NCBI RefSeq assembly: GCF_000296215.2
Contig: NZ_CP013949.1
Span: 6,317,501-6,381,500 of the forward strand
Direction of reading: 5' to 3'
Origin: Bradyrhizobium sp. CCGE-LA001
GTDB taxonomy: Bacteria > Pseudomonadota > Alphaproteobacteria > Rhizobiales > Xanthobacteraceae
Length of the DNA: 64,000 nt
The notes under the pieces were generated by a model. That model saw only the letters and a list, made by a program, of their open reading frames with translations, searched no databases and was not told where the DNA came from. This document shows, piece by piece, positions 47,202 to 55,976 of this stretch. The position numbers and the translations under genes are program-made. Numbering within the stretch: the stretch's first letter is position 1; each line of letters begins with the position of its first letter.

Positions 47202-49244
47202 TTACTGCAGCGGAAGCCGCGTTGTCAGGTCGAGAGGCTTGCTCGTCGATATGGTCTCGTGAATGCCGTCGCTCGCCCTCACCCGGACGTCCAAGGTCGA
47301 AGCGCCTTCTATCCAGGACGGATCGATCGTGATGCTGTGTTGAGGGGTCTCTACAGCGACGGTGTTCCAATCCTTGCCGCCGTTCGTCGAGAGCTGAACC
47401 GTATACTTGACCGAGCTACTTCCTTGATTCTGCCAGGTATAGGTCAGCGCGCCGTTTGCTTTCGTGAACTCGCCGATCTGGCGGCCCGGCGCGGTCAGGG
47501 TGTTCAATCCTTTGAGAAGGTCGTTTAGACGCGGCAGATCCGCCGTGGGTTGGCTTATGGCCGGACGCGTCTTGGCCGCTTCACGAGCCGCGATAACCTT
47601 GTCCTTGTAGAAAATCTCGAGCCGAGCGACGTCATTCGAGTAAGGAACTTCGCCGCTCACGAGTCCCGTGCGAGGATCACCGGCCGCACGATCGGAGTCG
47701 AGCAGAACTGTCGCGGGCACTTCGGACAAGACCCGTCCTTGCGCATCGTAGGACTTGATGGTCGGCGTTTCCGTGGTCTTGTCGGTCGGTGCTTTCTCGA
47801 TCGAGCGGTCCAGCCGGTTGACGGCCGAGATCTCCCCGCTTCCGCTATCCAGATCGATCCTGCCGGTCAACGAAATCACAGGTCCCGAAATAGAGCCGCC
47901 CGCCATCGGCTGATCGACCTTATCGGCAACCGGCACCAACAATCCCGGGTTCTTCTTGATCGACAGTGGAGCCCCGCCAGGACCGGCCGAAATATCCTGC
48001 ATTCCTGGAGCCGGCGCACCGGCAGCCATTTGTGTCGCGCCTAAAGGACATTGCACGCCGTTCTCGGCCGAAATGCGATTGCATATCTCCACGTAATTGT
48101 GGGCGCTAGGCCACGTATACTTGCAATAAGTCATGAGATCGGCGGCCTTGTCCCAACCCCATACCGTCATGGGTGATGGAAGCTCGGGATCGCCCGGGTC
48201 GAATGCTACAAACGGGTCGGTGGCGCTTCCCAATCTGTTCTTCGGTATTTTGTTGGGCCATGCGGTATCGCCTCCGTTCTCGTCCAGATCTCCACACCCG
48301 CTCACCGGGTGATGGCGACCAAACGTGTGACCCAATTCGTGTCCCGCATACCAACCAGCAAAGGAGGGGCTCGTGTCCCAATCATAGCCCACGCCGGCCG
48401 GCCCGCTTCCCACGGCCGATGGATCTGGGCTCGGCGGCAGCGACGAGCAACCACGCATGAAATTCAGCTCGCTCGAACCATCGAAGTAGACGAGGCCATA
48501 ATAGTGGAATAGCGCGTTTTTTCCGCTCGCGACGTCGAGCTTCCTGATCGCCGCGATCGCGGCATTGGCGTTGTTGCACGATTTGAGGCCCTTATCGAAA
48601 GCCGCAGGTGCGGTCGTCCAATCGATCACTCTGGTCTGAAACTCGAAATCGGAGGATGGATAGGCTCTCCGAAGCCAGGACAGGGCGGATTTGTAATCGA
48701 CGTCGCGAGGTACGAAGGTCTTGCCGGCTCGCTTGTAACTCAATCCCAACAGAACGACCTTCACCCCAGCCGCCTGCAGGAATGTGGCCGTGGTCCCCTT
48801 GTCGCAGTTTGTGCAGACCAAGCGCGTGCCGTCGTGAAGACTAATGCCTGTCAGGGATATCGCAACCTCGCCCACTGTGCTCCAGTCCAGCGGGATTTCG
48901 AAGACGAGACTGTGATCGAGTTTCTTGCGTTTGACATCGAGCTTCCCGTTCTCGGACGGGTCAAGTGTCGTCTCGACGGAATCCAGACTGTCGATCGTCC
49001 GGACGCCTCCGGCCGCCCTTTTTAGCTCGATCGTACCGCGGACCTTCGATACCGCGGCGGCTCCGTGGTAATCGACGAAGGCGCGCACAAAAGTCCGCTT
49101 TCCCGCGATCAGACCGATCGAATTCCGATCGTTTTGCACGCTTTGGGTCGTCTCCAGAAACTGGAGGTCGACCTTGTCGGCGGAACGGGCCGACGTCGAG
49201 GATAGAGCGGCGAACGCGACGAGAGCGAGAAGATTCCACCTCAT
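47202..49244 (-). CDS. secreted metzincin-type zinc metalloprotease
   Basis: 680 residues from the ATG at 49244, with GGAGGG upstream and a signal peptide (MRWNLLALVAFAALSSTSAR). A beta-rich N-terminal part (about residues 25-170) precedes the protease domain. The full metzincin motif HELGHTFGRHH lies at about residues 303-313, with the Met-turn in DLMTYCKY about 75 residues later. The C-terminal half is two strand-rich modules, the last (about 595-680) being Ig-like (TVQLSTNGGKDWNTVAVET). Free-Cys pairs (VCTNC, GCGD) suggest disulfides in an exported enzyme. The upstream lipoprotein gene ends 32 bases before it, so they are probably co-transcribed. The substrate is unknown. Confidence 0.85.
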   Translation of the reverse strand: MRWNLLALVAFAALSSTSARSADKVDLQFLETTQSVQNDRNSIGLIAGKRTFVRAFVDYHGAAAVSKVRGTIELKRAAGGVRTIDSLDSVETTLDPSENGKLDVKRKKLDHSLVFEIPLDWSTVGEVAISLTGISLHDGTRLVCTNCDKGTTATFLQAAGVKVVLLGLSYKRAGKTFVPRDVDYKSALSWLRRAYPSSDFEFQTRVIDWTTAPAAFDKGLKSCNNANAAIAAIRKLDVASGKNALFHYYGLVYFDGSSELNFMRGCSSLPPSPDPSAVGSGPAGVGYDWDTSPSFAGWYAGHELGHTFGRHHPVSGCGDLDENGGDTAWPNKIPKNRLGSATDPFVAFDPGDPELPSPMTVWGWDKAADLMTYCKYTWPSAHNYVEICNRISAENGVQCPLGATQMAAGAPAPGMQDISAGPGGAPLSIKKNPGLLVPVADKVDQPMAGGSISGPVISLTGRIDLDSGSGEISAVNRLDRSIEKAPTDKTTETPTIKSYDAQGRVLSEVPATVLLDSDRAAGDPRTGLVSGEVPYSNDVARLEIFYKDKVIAAREAAKTRPAISQPTADLPRLNDLLKGLNTLTAPGRQIGEFTKANGALTYTWQNQGSSSVKYTVQLSTNGGKDWNTVAVETPQHSITIDPSWIEGASTLDVRVRASDGIHETISTSKPLDLTTRLPLQ

Positions 49245-49275
49245 GAAGCCCTCCGTTTCACGCAACGGTCTCCGC

Positions 49276-50082
49276 TCAGCGAGCCAGCGGGACCGGCGAT
49301 TTTCTCTGCAGCAGGTAATATAGCTCCGGATTGTTGGTGACCCTCGCCGGCGATGCGGGGACCACGCGGCCTCCTCGCAGTCCCGGGCCAGCGGCACCGG
49401 CACCCGCGCTAGGCTCGGAAACGATATAAACCGGTATTGGCTTCTTCGGAGCTTCGATCGCTTGTGGCGCAAGAGCGACTGAGAATCGGCTGGTCCGATC
49501 ATAGGAGCCGCCGATCCCTGAGTCGATCGAAACCGTGTTGGTCACAGGAATGAGAGTGTAGCCGAAGCGAGCGCCAGGATTGGCAACGATTTCGAACTGC
49601 TTGGTATACGTCACACCTGCGAGCGAGGCCTTATCGGTCGCTTTAAGTGCGGCAATGAACCAGTTCGCCAATCCCATATGCGTCTCGGAGGGATCGTTCC
49701 CGCTGCATGTAGCGCCATATTTCTTCTTGGCAGCGACGATATTCGTGGAAAATTGAATATGACCGGTTCGCGTGTCCGTACCTGTCACGCCGAGCTTCGG
49801 TGAAGCTGAAATGATGCCCAGACCGACTGGTGCCGTCACCGTCGCGGAAGCGTCACCTCCGAGCGAACGGACGAGCGTCAAGTCGAGGTCGGTCAAACTG
49901 CCCCAGGTCTCGGGTGCTTTGCTCCGCACGTCCGCATCTGGTTCGACCGCGACCGCGGCCAATTCGCACTCGATGGCTGCCGTCACCTGGGAAATTTCGA
50001 CAATCCCTTCTCCGACCGATCCTGGAAATGCCGAGCAGCCAGTCAGAAACATCGCGCAAAGCACGGCAATATACTTGTTCAC
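49276..50082 (-). CDS. putative lipoprotein, partner of the metzincin
   Basis: 268 residues from a GTG at 50082 (preceded by GGGGGTGGGC), which gives a short lipoprotein signal peptide, AVLCAMFLTGC, with lipobox LTGC. The mature protein is strand-rich with an internal GLGIISASPKLGVTGTDTRT segment and a variable Pro/Ala-rich C-terminus. No domain recognised. The longer frame to 50133 adds an acidic leader ahead of the signal peptide and is disfavoured. As the first gene of the pair it may anchor, or serve as inhibitor or receptor for, the metalloprotease. Confidence 0.7.
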   Translation of the reverse strand: MNKYIAVLCAMFLTGCSAFPGSVGEGIVEISQVTAAIECELAAVAVEPDADVRSKAPETWGSLTDLDLTLVRSLGGDASATVTAPVGLGIISASPKLGVTGTDTRTGHIQFSTNIVAAKKKYGATCSGNDPSETHMGLANWFIAALKATDKASLAGVTYTKQFEIVANPGARFGYTLIPVTNTVSIDSGIGGSYDRTSRFSVALAPQAIEAPKKPIPVYIVSEPSAGAGAAGPGLRGGRVVPASPARVTNNPELYYLLQRKSPVPLAR

Positions 50083-50133
50083 GCCCACCCCCAAATAAAT
50101 CTCGAAAAAAGATATCGCGTCCGCATCAGCCAA

Positions 50134-51127
50134 CAGAAGCGGAGCTACTCACTGTAAAATGTATCGTCAAAGTCCCCGCGCCCACTGCAACAAAAAGTTC
50201 GGTGCGTGTCAACTCCTGCGTGTCCAAAATGCGATTGCTCGCGGATCAGGGACAGCTCACGAGCGGAGGCGTTTAAGGGCCGTCCGCCGCTCCGATTGCC
50301 TCACTCTGGAACGATCGAGACCGTTAGTACCAATACCGTCATATGAATGCTGGCTTTCGAGCCATGCGTGCGTTCATCGCGATTGCGCATCTCTGACCTT
50401 CGCCGCCCGAGAAACAGGGTTGCGTGCATCTATACCGGCGCCCACCTCTCCTTTCAGAACAATGCCGTCATCTCGGGCAACGGCAGCGTTGCTTTCCACA
50501 CTGACGAACATTGTCGCGTCGTGGTTTTTCTGTGCGTGCGATAATCTCCGCCTCGCCCGCGCAGCCCCTCGGCGACCTGAACCGGGTTGAACTCGGTGTC
50601 ATGGGCGAGTGCGGCGTTGATGATGCTTTGCATGTCATAGCGGGGCGGTCTGCGCATTTTCCCTCGCCGCCTGCGCTCCATACCACCCGCCTCACGCCCG
50701 ACGTTTCAACCGCGGAGCTGGGAGCAGCGTTCCTCAGACGTTCTCCCATACAACCGCGAACGTGATTCGAGGTTGTGTTTACGACCTCAACGAGAACGAC
50801 CAACGAACAGCTAGCGAACCTGGTGTGACCAAGCGTTCTCCAGGAGGAACACGCTCACTGCGGGCGCTTCAGCAGCTCGGGATCCGGGAGATCGCCTTGC
50901 CAATCCTGCGAGCCTAGCTTGGGCGGGACCACGTCTGGCGAGCGCGATGCGGGCTCTGCGAGTGGGTGAAGCGGCTCGCCTGCAAGTTGGCGCGTTGGAG
51001 CTCAATTCGGCACCGTCGCACTAAGCTGTCGTGTCGGCCTTCGACACGCCGGCCTCGACGAAGACCGTCCGGGCGACGCCTAATCTTGCGCTTCCAGGGG
51101 CCATCAACATCCGGCACAATCTTTCCG
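50134..51127. other. long gene-poor interval
   Basis: About 1 kb. A minus-strand frame around 50860-50985 reads VVPPKLGSQDWQGDLPDPEL before a stop and may be the tail of a lost gene. No intact gene is seen. Confidence 0.35.
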
Positions 51128-52519
51128 CTACGACATCATCAGGCGCAGGGCCGCGATGCTGGGTGAGAACAGTATCACGACTCCCTTGTAGCGAACAAAA
51201 TCCCTAAGCTGAAGTGTCAGCGCCGACTTCCCCGCAAGCGGGACGTGGAAGGTCTTCTCCGCCTTCGTCTCTTCCCGATTGCCGATCAACGCATCCTGCC
51301 CGTTCAATCCGTTCGGGATGGCCTTGTACGCGTCGCTGAAGTCTGTCTTCTGCATCCACCGCAGCAGGGTGTAAAACTGCTCGTTGATCCGCGCGAAATA
51401 AAACAAGCCGATGACACCGCGGTCCTTTTCGTCGTCCTGCATGCCCTCCAGATGCGGCCCGTAGGAAAAGCCGCGGCGCACGACGCGTGGGGGCCCCTTC
51501 GGGAACCGGACCCGGTTGGCGAATTTCATCGGCTGATCGCGGCAATTGACAATGCGGATGTGCGCCCCGAGCGGACATTTGATGCCAGAGGGATCGTCGC
51601 TGTATCCGAATCCGTCGTCTAGTTCGGGCCGCGGCGGCGGCCCGTCCGGGAACCTCGACAGCGGCGATCCATGCCGCCAGCGCCCCATCAACTTCGCCGC
51701 CACCCATTCTTCAGCGAACGCCGGATCGACGTTCGGCGGCGCCAGCGGCGCGTTGTCCTTCAGGAACTGATTGAAGCCCGCGACGTCCTGATAGACCCAT
51801 GACAGGCCGACGAATGAGCCGTCGCGGGCGAAGTCTTGCCATATGCCCGGCCTGAGCGGTGCCGTTGGATAGTCCTCGGTTGGATAGCCTACAACGATCT
51901 CGCGGAAATCGACGCTCCCGGCAGCCCCGGTGTCCTGCCAGTCCACTTTGGGCGAGGTGATGCCGTCGCGATAGCCGAAGTGGAGCCGGCCGTCGGCCGG
52001 CCGGCAGCCCGAGAGCGCGCGATCATCCCAACTGTCGAGCGCGAACTCCTCCACACCTGAGCTTGCCGCGGATCGCCGAATTTCCGCGAGACAATCGGCC
52101 TTTTGTTCGGGGCTGTCGAACCCGAGATGAATGGCAAGATCCACTTGGCTCGACGTGAACCTGCGATCCCACCAAGTCCCCGGCGCGCTGGCGCCGAGGA
52201 AACCAAGTTGCGGGGCGATGCCACCATCCGGCGCCTGCGTCGGATCGACGAAGAAGACATCGAACTCCCGGCGACCTTGCGCCACATCATAGCCGGGCCG
52301 GCCTGACATCAGCGCTTCGATGCCATTCCAGCTGAACATGAAATGGAACGTCGGCCCTCCGACGTCCGGTGCCATGCCCGCAGAGGCGCGCGGCATCCAC
52401 TGCTTCAGAAATGCTCGTGCATGCGCGGGATCGCCCAGCCTGAATAGCAGAACCGCAAGCAGCGGCTTCGTGGAGCTTCGGGCCACAATTGACTGCACAT
52501 TGCCGAGATCCACCATCAC
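51128..52519 (-). CDS. DyP-type haem peroxidase
   Basis: 463 residues. The defining GxxDG motif is present as GYRDG (about residues 182-186), the proximal haem His is in CPLGAHIR (His320), and the distal Arg is in VVRRGFSYGP (Arg349). No signal peptide or encapsulin-targeting C-terminal tail is visible (it ends SPSIAALRLMMS), so it is probably cytoplasmic. It is the last gene of the minus-strand protease operon, 77 bases after the 151-residue gene. DyP enzymes oxidise dyes, phenols or porphyrins with H2O2; here it may supply an oxidative activity linked to the caspase-like proteins. The ribosome binding site is weak. Confidence 0.88.
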   Translation of the reverse strand: MMVDLGNVQSIVARSSTKPLLAVLLFRLGDPAHARAFLKQWMPRASAGMAPDVGGPTFHFMFSWNGIEALMSGRPGYDVAQGRREFDVFFVDPTQAPDGGIAPQLGFLGASAPGTWWDRRFTSSQVDLAIHLGFDSPEQKADCLAEIRRSAASSGVEEFALDSWDDRALSGCRPADGRLHFGYRDGITSPKVDWQDTGAAGSVDFREIVVGYPTEDYPTAPLRPGIWQDFARDGSFVGLSWVYQDVAGFNQFLKDNAPLAPPNVDPAFAEEWVAAKLMGRWRHGSPLSRFPDGPPPRPELDDGFGYSDDPSGIKCPLGAHIRIVNCRDQPMKFANRVRFPKGPPRVVRRGFSYGPHLEGMQDDEKDRGVIGLFYFARINEQFYTLLRWMQKTDFSDAYKAIPNGLNGQDALIGNREETKAEKTFHVPLAGKSALTLQLRDFVRYKGVVILFSPSIAALRLMMS

Positions 52520-52596
52520 ATTCGTCTCGCAAGAAGGTTGAACCGAAAGCCAGCCAGGCGTGTCATCTCCGACGGAACGAACTCGATCCTGGGAAG

Positions 52597-53052
52597 CTAT
52601 CTCCCGAGCTTCGTGAGAATCTCCTCGACCGTCATGTGGTCATAGGCTGAAAACAGCCAGCCGGACGGGTTGCCGGAGATGTCGGTCGACCCGTCGGTTG
52701 CCTTGCCCAGTGATCGGAAATTATGTTTCTTCGAGAACTCGAAGAATGCATTTGGATCTCTGACGTCCGGCAAGCCGTCCGTCAGTGCGAATATGGCAGC
52801 AAACACCTCCGTCAGTTCGCGCCGGAAGAATTCGGTATATTCCTGATGCGAGCCTTCATACTCCGTAATGACTTGGATGTACTTGTCGTCAATGATGACG
52901 ACACGCGCGAAATGCACCAGTTTGGATTTTTTTAGCGCCGCATCGATGGCGGGCTGGACTTTGTCGGCAAAGATCGCCTCCAGGCCTCTCAGCTTCTGCA
53001 GGGTTTCAGCGTCCTGCTTGATCGGCAAGGTGAGATTCAGTGCGTGAGTCAT
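52597..53052 (-). CDS. small cytoplasmic protein of the caspase-like/DyP operon
   Basis: 151 residues from the ATG at 53052, with AAGGAG 7 bases upstream. It reads as a compact alpha/beta protein: FARVVIIDDKYIQVITEYEG followed by HQEYTEFFRRELTEVFAAIF. The KLVHFARVVIIDD segment resembles small ferredoxin-like barrels that accompany peroxidases, but no haem- or metal-binding motif is visible. It lies between a C25-like protease and the DyP peroxidase, so it may pair with either. Confidence 0.7.
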   Translation of the reverse strand: MTHALNLTLPIKQDAETLQKLRGLEAIFADKVQPAIDAALKKSKLVHFARVVIIDDKYIQVITEYEGSHQEYTEFFRRELTEVFAAIFALTDGLPDVRDPNAFFEFSKKHNFRSLGKATDGSTDISGNPSGWLFSAYDHMTVEEILTKLGR

Positions 53053-53196
53053 GGGAATCTCCTTTTTTGAAATACAACTACAAGCACGTATGACGGTGAG
53101 GAGTCGGTTCTCGTTCATTAATTGCAAATTGTCAGGCGGATCTCCTTTTCGTGTCCTGAGTGAAGCACTTTCCGCAGTTGACCCTCGCCGGCGCGA

Positions 53197-54603
53197 TCAG
53201 CCAAGCAGCGGCATGGCCACGGTCGGATCGCCGAGGATCACGGTGGTCTGCCGATCCATCGCCACAAGCTTGCGATAGAGGGCCCAGTCCCGCATTCCGG
53301 CAACGTTGTTGTTGATCTGCTTCACGGCCGCCTGCCATCCGCCGTAGAAAGCGCCGGCTTCCTTGAAGACGTCCTGCAGCGCGTAGCCGATCGGCGTGCG
53401 CCTGTCCTGCTGATAGAGATTCTTGTAGAGCGCGGCCCTGAGCACGTGCGCGACGACCTGCTTGTTGTTGGGGTCGCGCAGCGTCCAGTCGAAGGTCGGC
53501 TCGACATGGCCGACGAAAGCCCGCAGCGGGTGCGGCGCGCCGAGCAACGCCTTCGGCAGCGGCGCCACTGTCGCCCCGGCGCCACGCGCGACGCCGTTGA
53601 GCATCCGCCCGATCTCCCCATCCGCAGGCAGCAGGTCCTTGTAGCGGGACTCGCTGTCCGTTCCGGCGGAACAGCAGGCGTGCGCATACCAGATCGCGCC
53701 CGACGGCCGCCAGTCGGCGAATTTCGCCGGGCCGAGCGGCGTCTGCTCGACGTCGACGAGAAAACCGAGCTGCGACCGCAGTGCGGCTTCGTTGTCGAGC
53801 GGAGCGGTCATTCCATGGCTGGTCGTCACCACGAGCGAGGGTGTTCGTTCCTGCAGCGCCGCACTGAGCGCGGCCCCGGTGGCCTCTCGTGCGTTGAAGC
53901 GAACCCGCCCCTTTAGGTCCTTATCGGCGAGAAATTCCTGCCAGAGCTTGCCGGCGATCGCCTCGGCCATCAGCCAAGTGATGTCGGACAGGCCGTAGTC
54001 GACGCTCCACACCACTGGCGCTCGCGGCTCGGAGAACTGTCCGACCCAATCGCTGATCAGCGCATCGACGTAGCGGCGCAGGCCTTCGTCAGGAAGGTCG
54101 AGCCGGCCGACGAAGGTCGACATGTTGAGGGCGTATTGTACTGCCCAAGGAATTTGCTGCGGAGATCCGACGATCAGCAGATATTGCGGGATCCTGCCCT
54201 TACCGATTCCCGGATTGGGCGCCTGCACCGAGAGGTCCTGCGGCGGCATGTCTGGATAGTAGCGCCGCAAATATCCCTGCTGCAGCTCGGCGCGATAGCG
54301 CAGGACCGGCGCGTTCTTGCGCGCCTTGAGCAGGTCGCGGATCGGCGCGGGCGCGTCGTCGCCCCTCGCGTTCTCGGCGGCGCTGATCTGATCATTGTCG
54401 GGAAGAACGACACCCCAGCCGACATCCGGGTGGGTCCAGTCGCGCTGATCGGCCGGCGCGGAAGGCGCGAGCCATTGCAATTGCACGGTCGCCTTTTCGA
54501 TCTGCGCCCATGGTGTACGAGAGGGTAGCGTGTCCTGCAGCGCCTTCGACCCATCCCAGGCGTTGATCTGCAATGCCCCTTGTCGCTCGATTCGATCGCT
54601 CAT
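53197..54603 (-). CDS. C25/caspase-like cysteine peptidase
   Basis: 468 residues; the start overlaps the stop of the CHAT gene (ATGA). After an N-terminal region of about 130 residues comes a caspase-fold core with the His in LVVTTSHGMTAP (His263) and, about 47 residues later, the Cys in WYAHACCSAG (Cys310/311). The C-terminus has VILGDPTVAMPLLG, a phrase also seen in C25 gingipains (GDPxL). The dyad and topology fit clan CD. No signal peptide, unlike secreted gingipains, so it acts inside the cell. It is a third, distinct caspase-fold member of the operon. Confidence 0.75.
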   Translation of the reverse strand: MSDRIERQGALQINAWDGSKALQDTLPSRTPWAQIEKATVQLQWLAPSAPADQRDWTHPDVGWGVVLPDNDQISAAENARGDDAPAPIRDLLKARKNAPVLRYRAELQQGYLRRYYPDMPPQDLSVQAPNPGIGKGRIPQYLLIVGSPQQIPWAVQYALNMSTFVGRLDLPDEGLRRYVDALISDWVGQFSEPRAPVVWSVDYGLSDITWLMAEAIAGKLWQEFLADKDLKGRVRFNAREATGAALSAALQERTPSLVVTTSHGMTAPLDNEAALRSQLGFLVDVEQTPLGPAKFADWRPSGAIWYAHACCSAGTDSESRYKDLLPADGEIGRMLNGVARGAGATVAPLPKALLGAPHPLRAFVGHVEPTFDWTLRDPNNKQVVAHVLRAALYKNLYQQDRRTPIGYALQDVFKEAGAFYGGWQAAVKQINNNVAGMRDWALYRKLVAMDRQTTVILGDPTVAMPLLG

Positions 54604-55958
54604 GCCGCACCTATCACCCCAAAAGCGTTGGGCCGGAATTCTGCGGGCACCTTTGGGTCGTTGTCGAGCAGGCCCAAAATATCCTTGCGCATATTGGCCG
54701 GCGTCGTCGGCGGCAACACCCGCAACATGCCGGCAACCGTGTCGATGCGCCGCTTCATCTCCGGATCGATCGTGACCTCCGCTGGCACGAGCTTGACAAC
54801 CAACGGCGCGCCGCGCTCGTAGAGCAATGGCAGCGTCCAGCGGCCGAAGGCGTCGGGTGGCGCGACCAGGTACTTGTTGTGCACGCGACGCCGCGCTTCG
54901 ATGACGGCCGAGGCGCAGTCGAGCATCACTAGCGAATTCGGTGCCGCGCCGACCAAGCAGTCCCGCATCATCGCAAACAGCTTCTCATAGAAGGCCGAGG
55001 AAAAGGTTGAGGCGTCCGTATCCAGAATGGGCTCGGCCATGCCGATGGTGACCGGGGAGCCACGCTTGGTGAGGGTGCGGGCCATCGAGTGCAGCCGCGC
55101 CACCACCTTGCCGCCGGAGCAGCAGTTCAGCACGGTCAGCCAAGTCGTCTTCGTCAGCATCAGGATCTGATTAAGGCGCTCCAGCGACACCGCAACCGAT
55201 CCCGACTTTGCTTCAATATCGGTGTCGTTGATGTTCGCGAATTCGAGGGCCTGGAGTCCGACGGTCGCGACGCCGTGGCAAAAGAAATGCAATATCTCGA
55301 CCGGCTTCTCCACCAATAGCCGGTCCATCGCCTCGACGTCGCCGGGGATCGGCGCCACCTTCACCCCGGCGGGCCATCCTGCGGCGGGCGGAGTCAAGAG
55401 GTTTTCATCGCCGAGATAGATGGTGCACTCGACGTTGAGGCCTGCGGCGCGGGCAGCCGCCACCTGAGTCACAATGCTGGCGAACTCGTTAGCCGCGGGG
55501 ATTTGGGCCGGCGATAGGAACGCGGCCATTCGGATCAGGCCGGAAAACATCCGGACGTCGGCAGGATTGTCGTTCATGGAAGCAAGGCGGCTGACCGCAC
55601 ATTCATGCGCGAGAAATTTGCGGGGCGGTGATTCACACAGGGCTTCCCAACGATATTGCTCGCCCGCCGGAAGGCTGATGAAGAACTTCAGCAGGGCATC
55701 CGCGGGCGCCCCGAAGATCTGGGTCAGCTCGGCCTTTATCGCGGGATGGCTGGCAAGCTCGGAGCGGATCTTCGTGCCGTACTCCTCGACATTCGCGACC
55801 GTATCCAGAGGCGGCAGCTTGGCCGGATCGAGCGTGAGCGGCTGAAACGTCAACGCGTTCGGATAATCAAAATCCTGGTTGTCGACGCGGCAGCGGAACA
55901 GGCGCGCGGCGAGACCGCCGCCGGCCCATTCCGTGATTTCGACAAGCGCGTCGCGCAT
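54600..55958 (-). CDS. CHAT-domain (caspase-like) protease, active-site dyad intact
   Basis: 452 residues from the ATG at 55958, with GGGAG 6 bases upstream. The C-terminal ~250 residues are a CHAT domain: EILHFFCHG carries the catalytic His (about residue 228), and WLTVLNCCSGGK the Cys (about residue 280). GSPVTIGMAEPI and PLLYERGAP are later family segments. The N-terminal half has RWEALCESPPRKFLAHECAV. It matches the C-terminal half of the plus-strand 923-residue protein. The upstream neighbour is a CHAT-like protein without the dyad, so the two probably work as a pair. Confidence 0.82.
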   Translation of the reverse strand: MRDALVEITEWAGGGLAARLFRCRVDNQDFDYPNALTFQPLTLDPAKLPPLDTVANVEEYGTKIRSELASHPAIKAELTQIFGAPADALLKFFISLPAGEQYRWEALCESPPRKFLAHECAVSRLASMNDNPADVRMFSGLIRMAAFLSPAQIPAANEFASIVTQVAAARAAGLNVECTIYLGDENLLTPPAAGWPAGVKVAPIPGDVEAMDRLLVEKPVEILHFFCHGVATVGLQALEFANINDTDIEAKSGSVAVSLERLNQILMLTKTTWLTVLNCCSGGKVVARLHSMARTLTKRGSPVTIGMAEPILDTDASTFSSAFYEKLFAMMRDCLVGAAPNSLVMLDCASAVIEARRRVHNKYLVAPPDAFGRWTLPLLYERGAPLVVKLVPAEVTIDPEMKRRIDTVAGMLRVLPPTTPANMRKDILGLLDNDPKVPAEFRPNAFGVIGAA

Positions 55959-55976
55959 CACCATCTCCCGCCTGCG

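Noticed and set aside
51128..52519. Encapsulin cargo role for the DyP peroxidase
   Set aside because: No encapsulin shell gene lies in the window and the C-terminus lacks a recognisable targeting tail.
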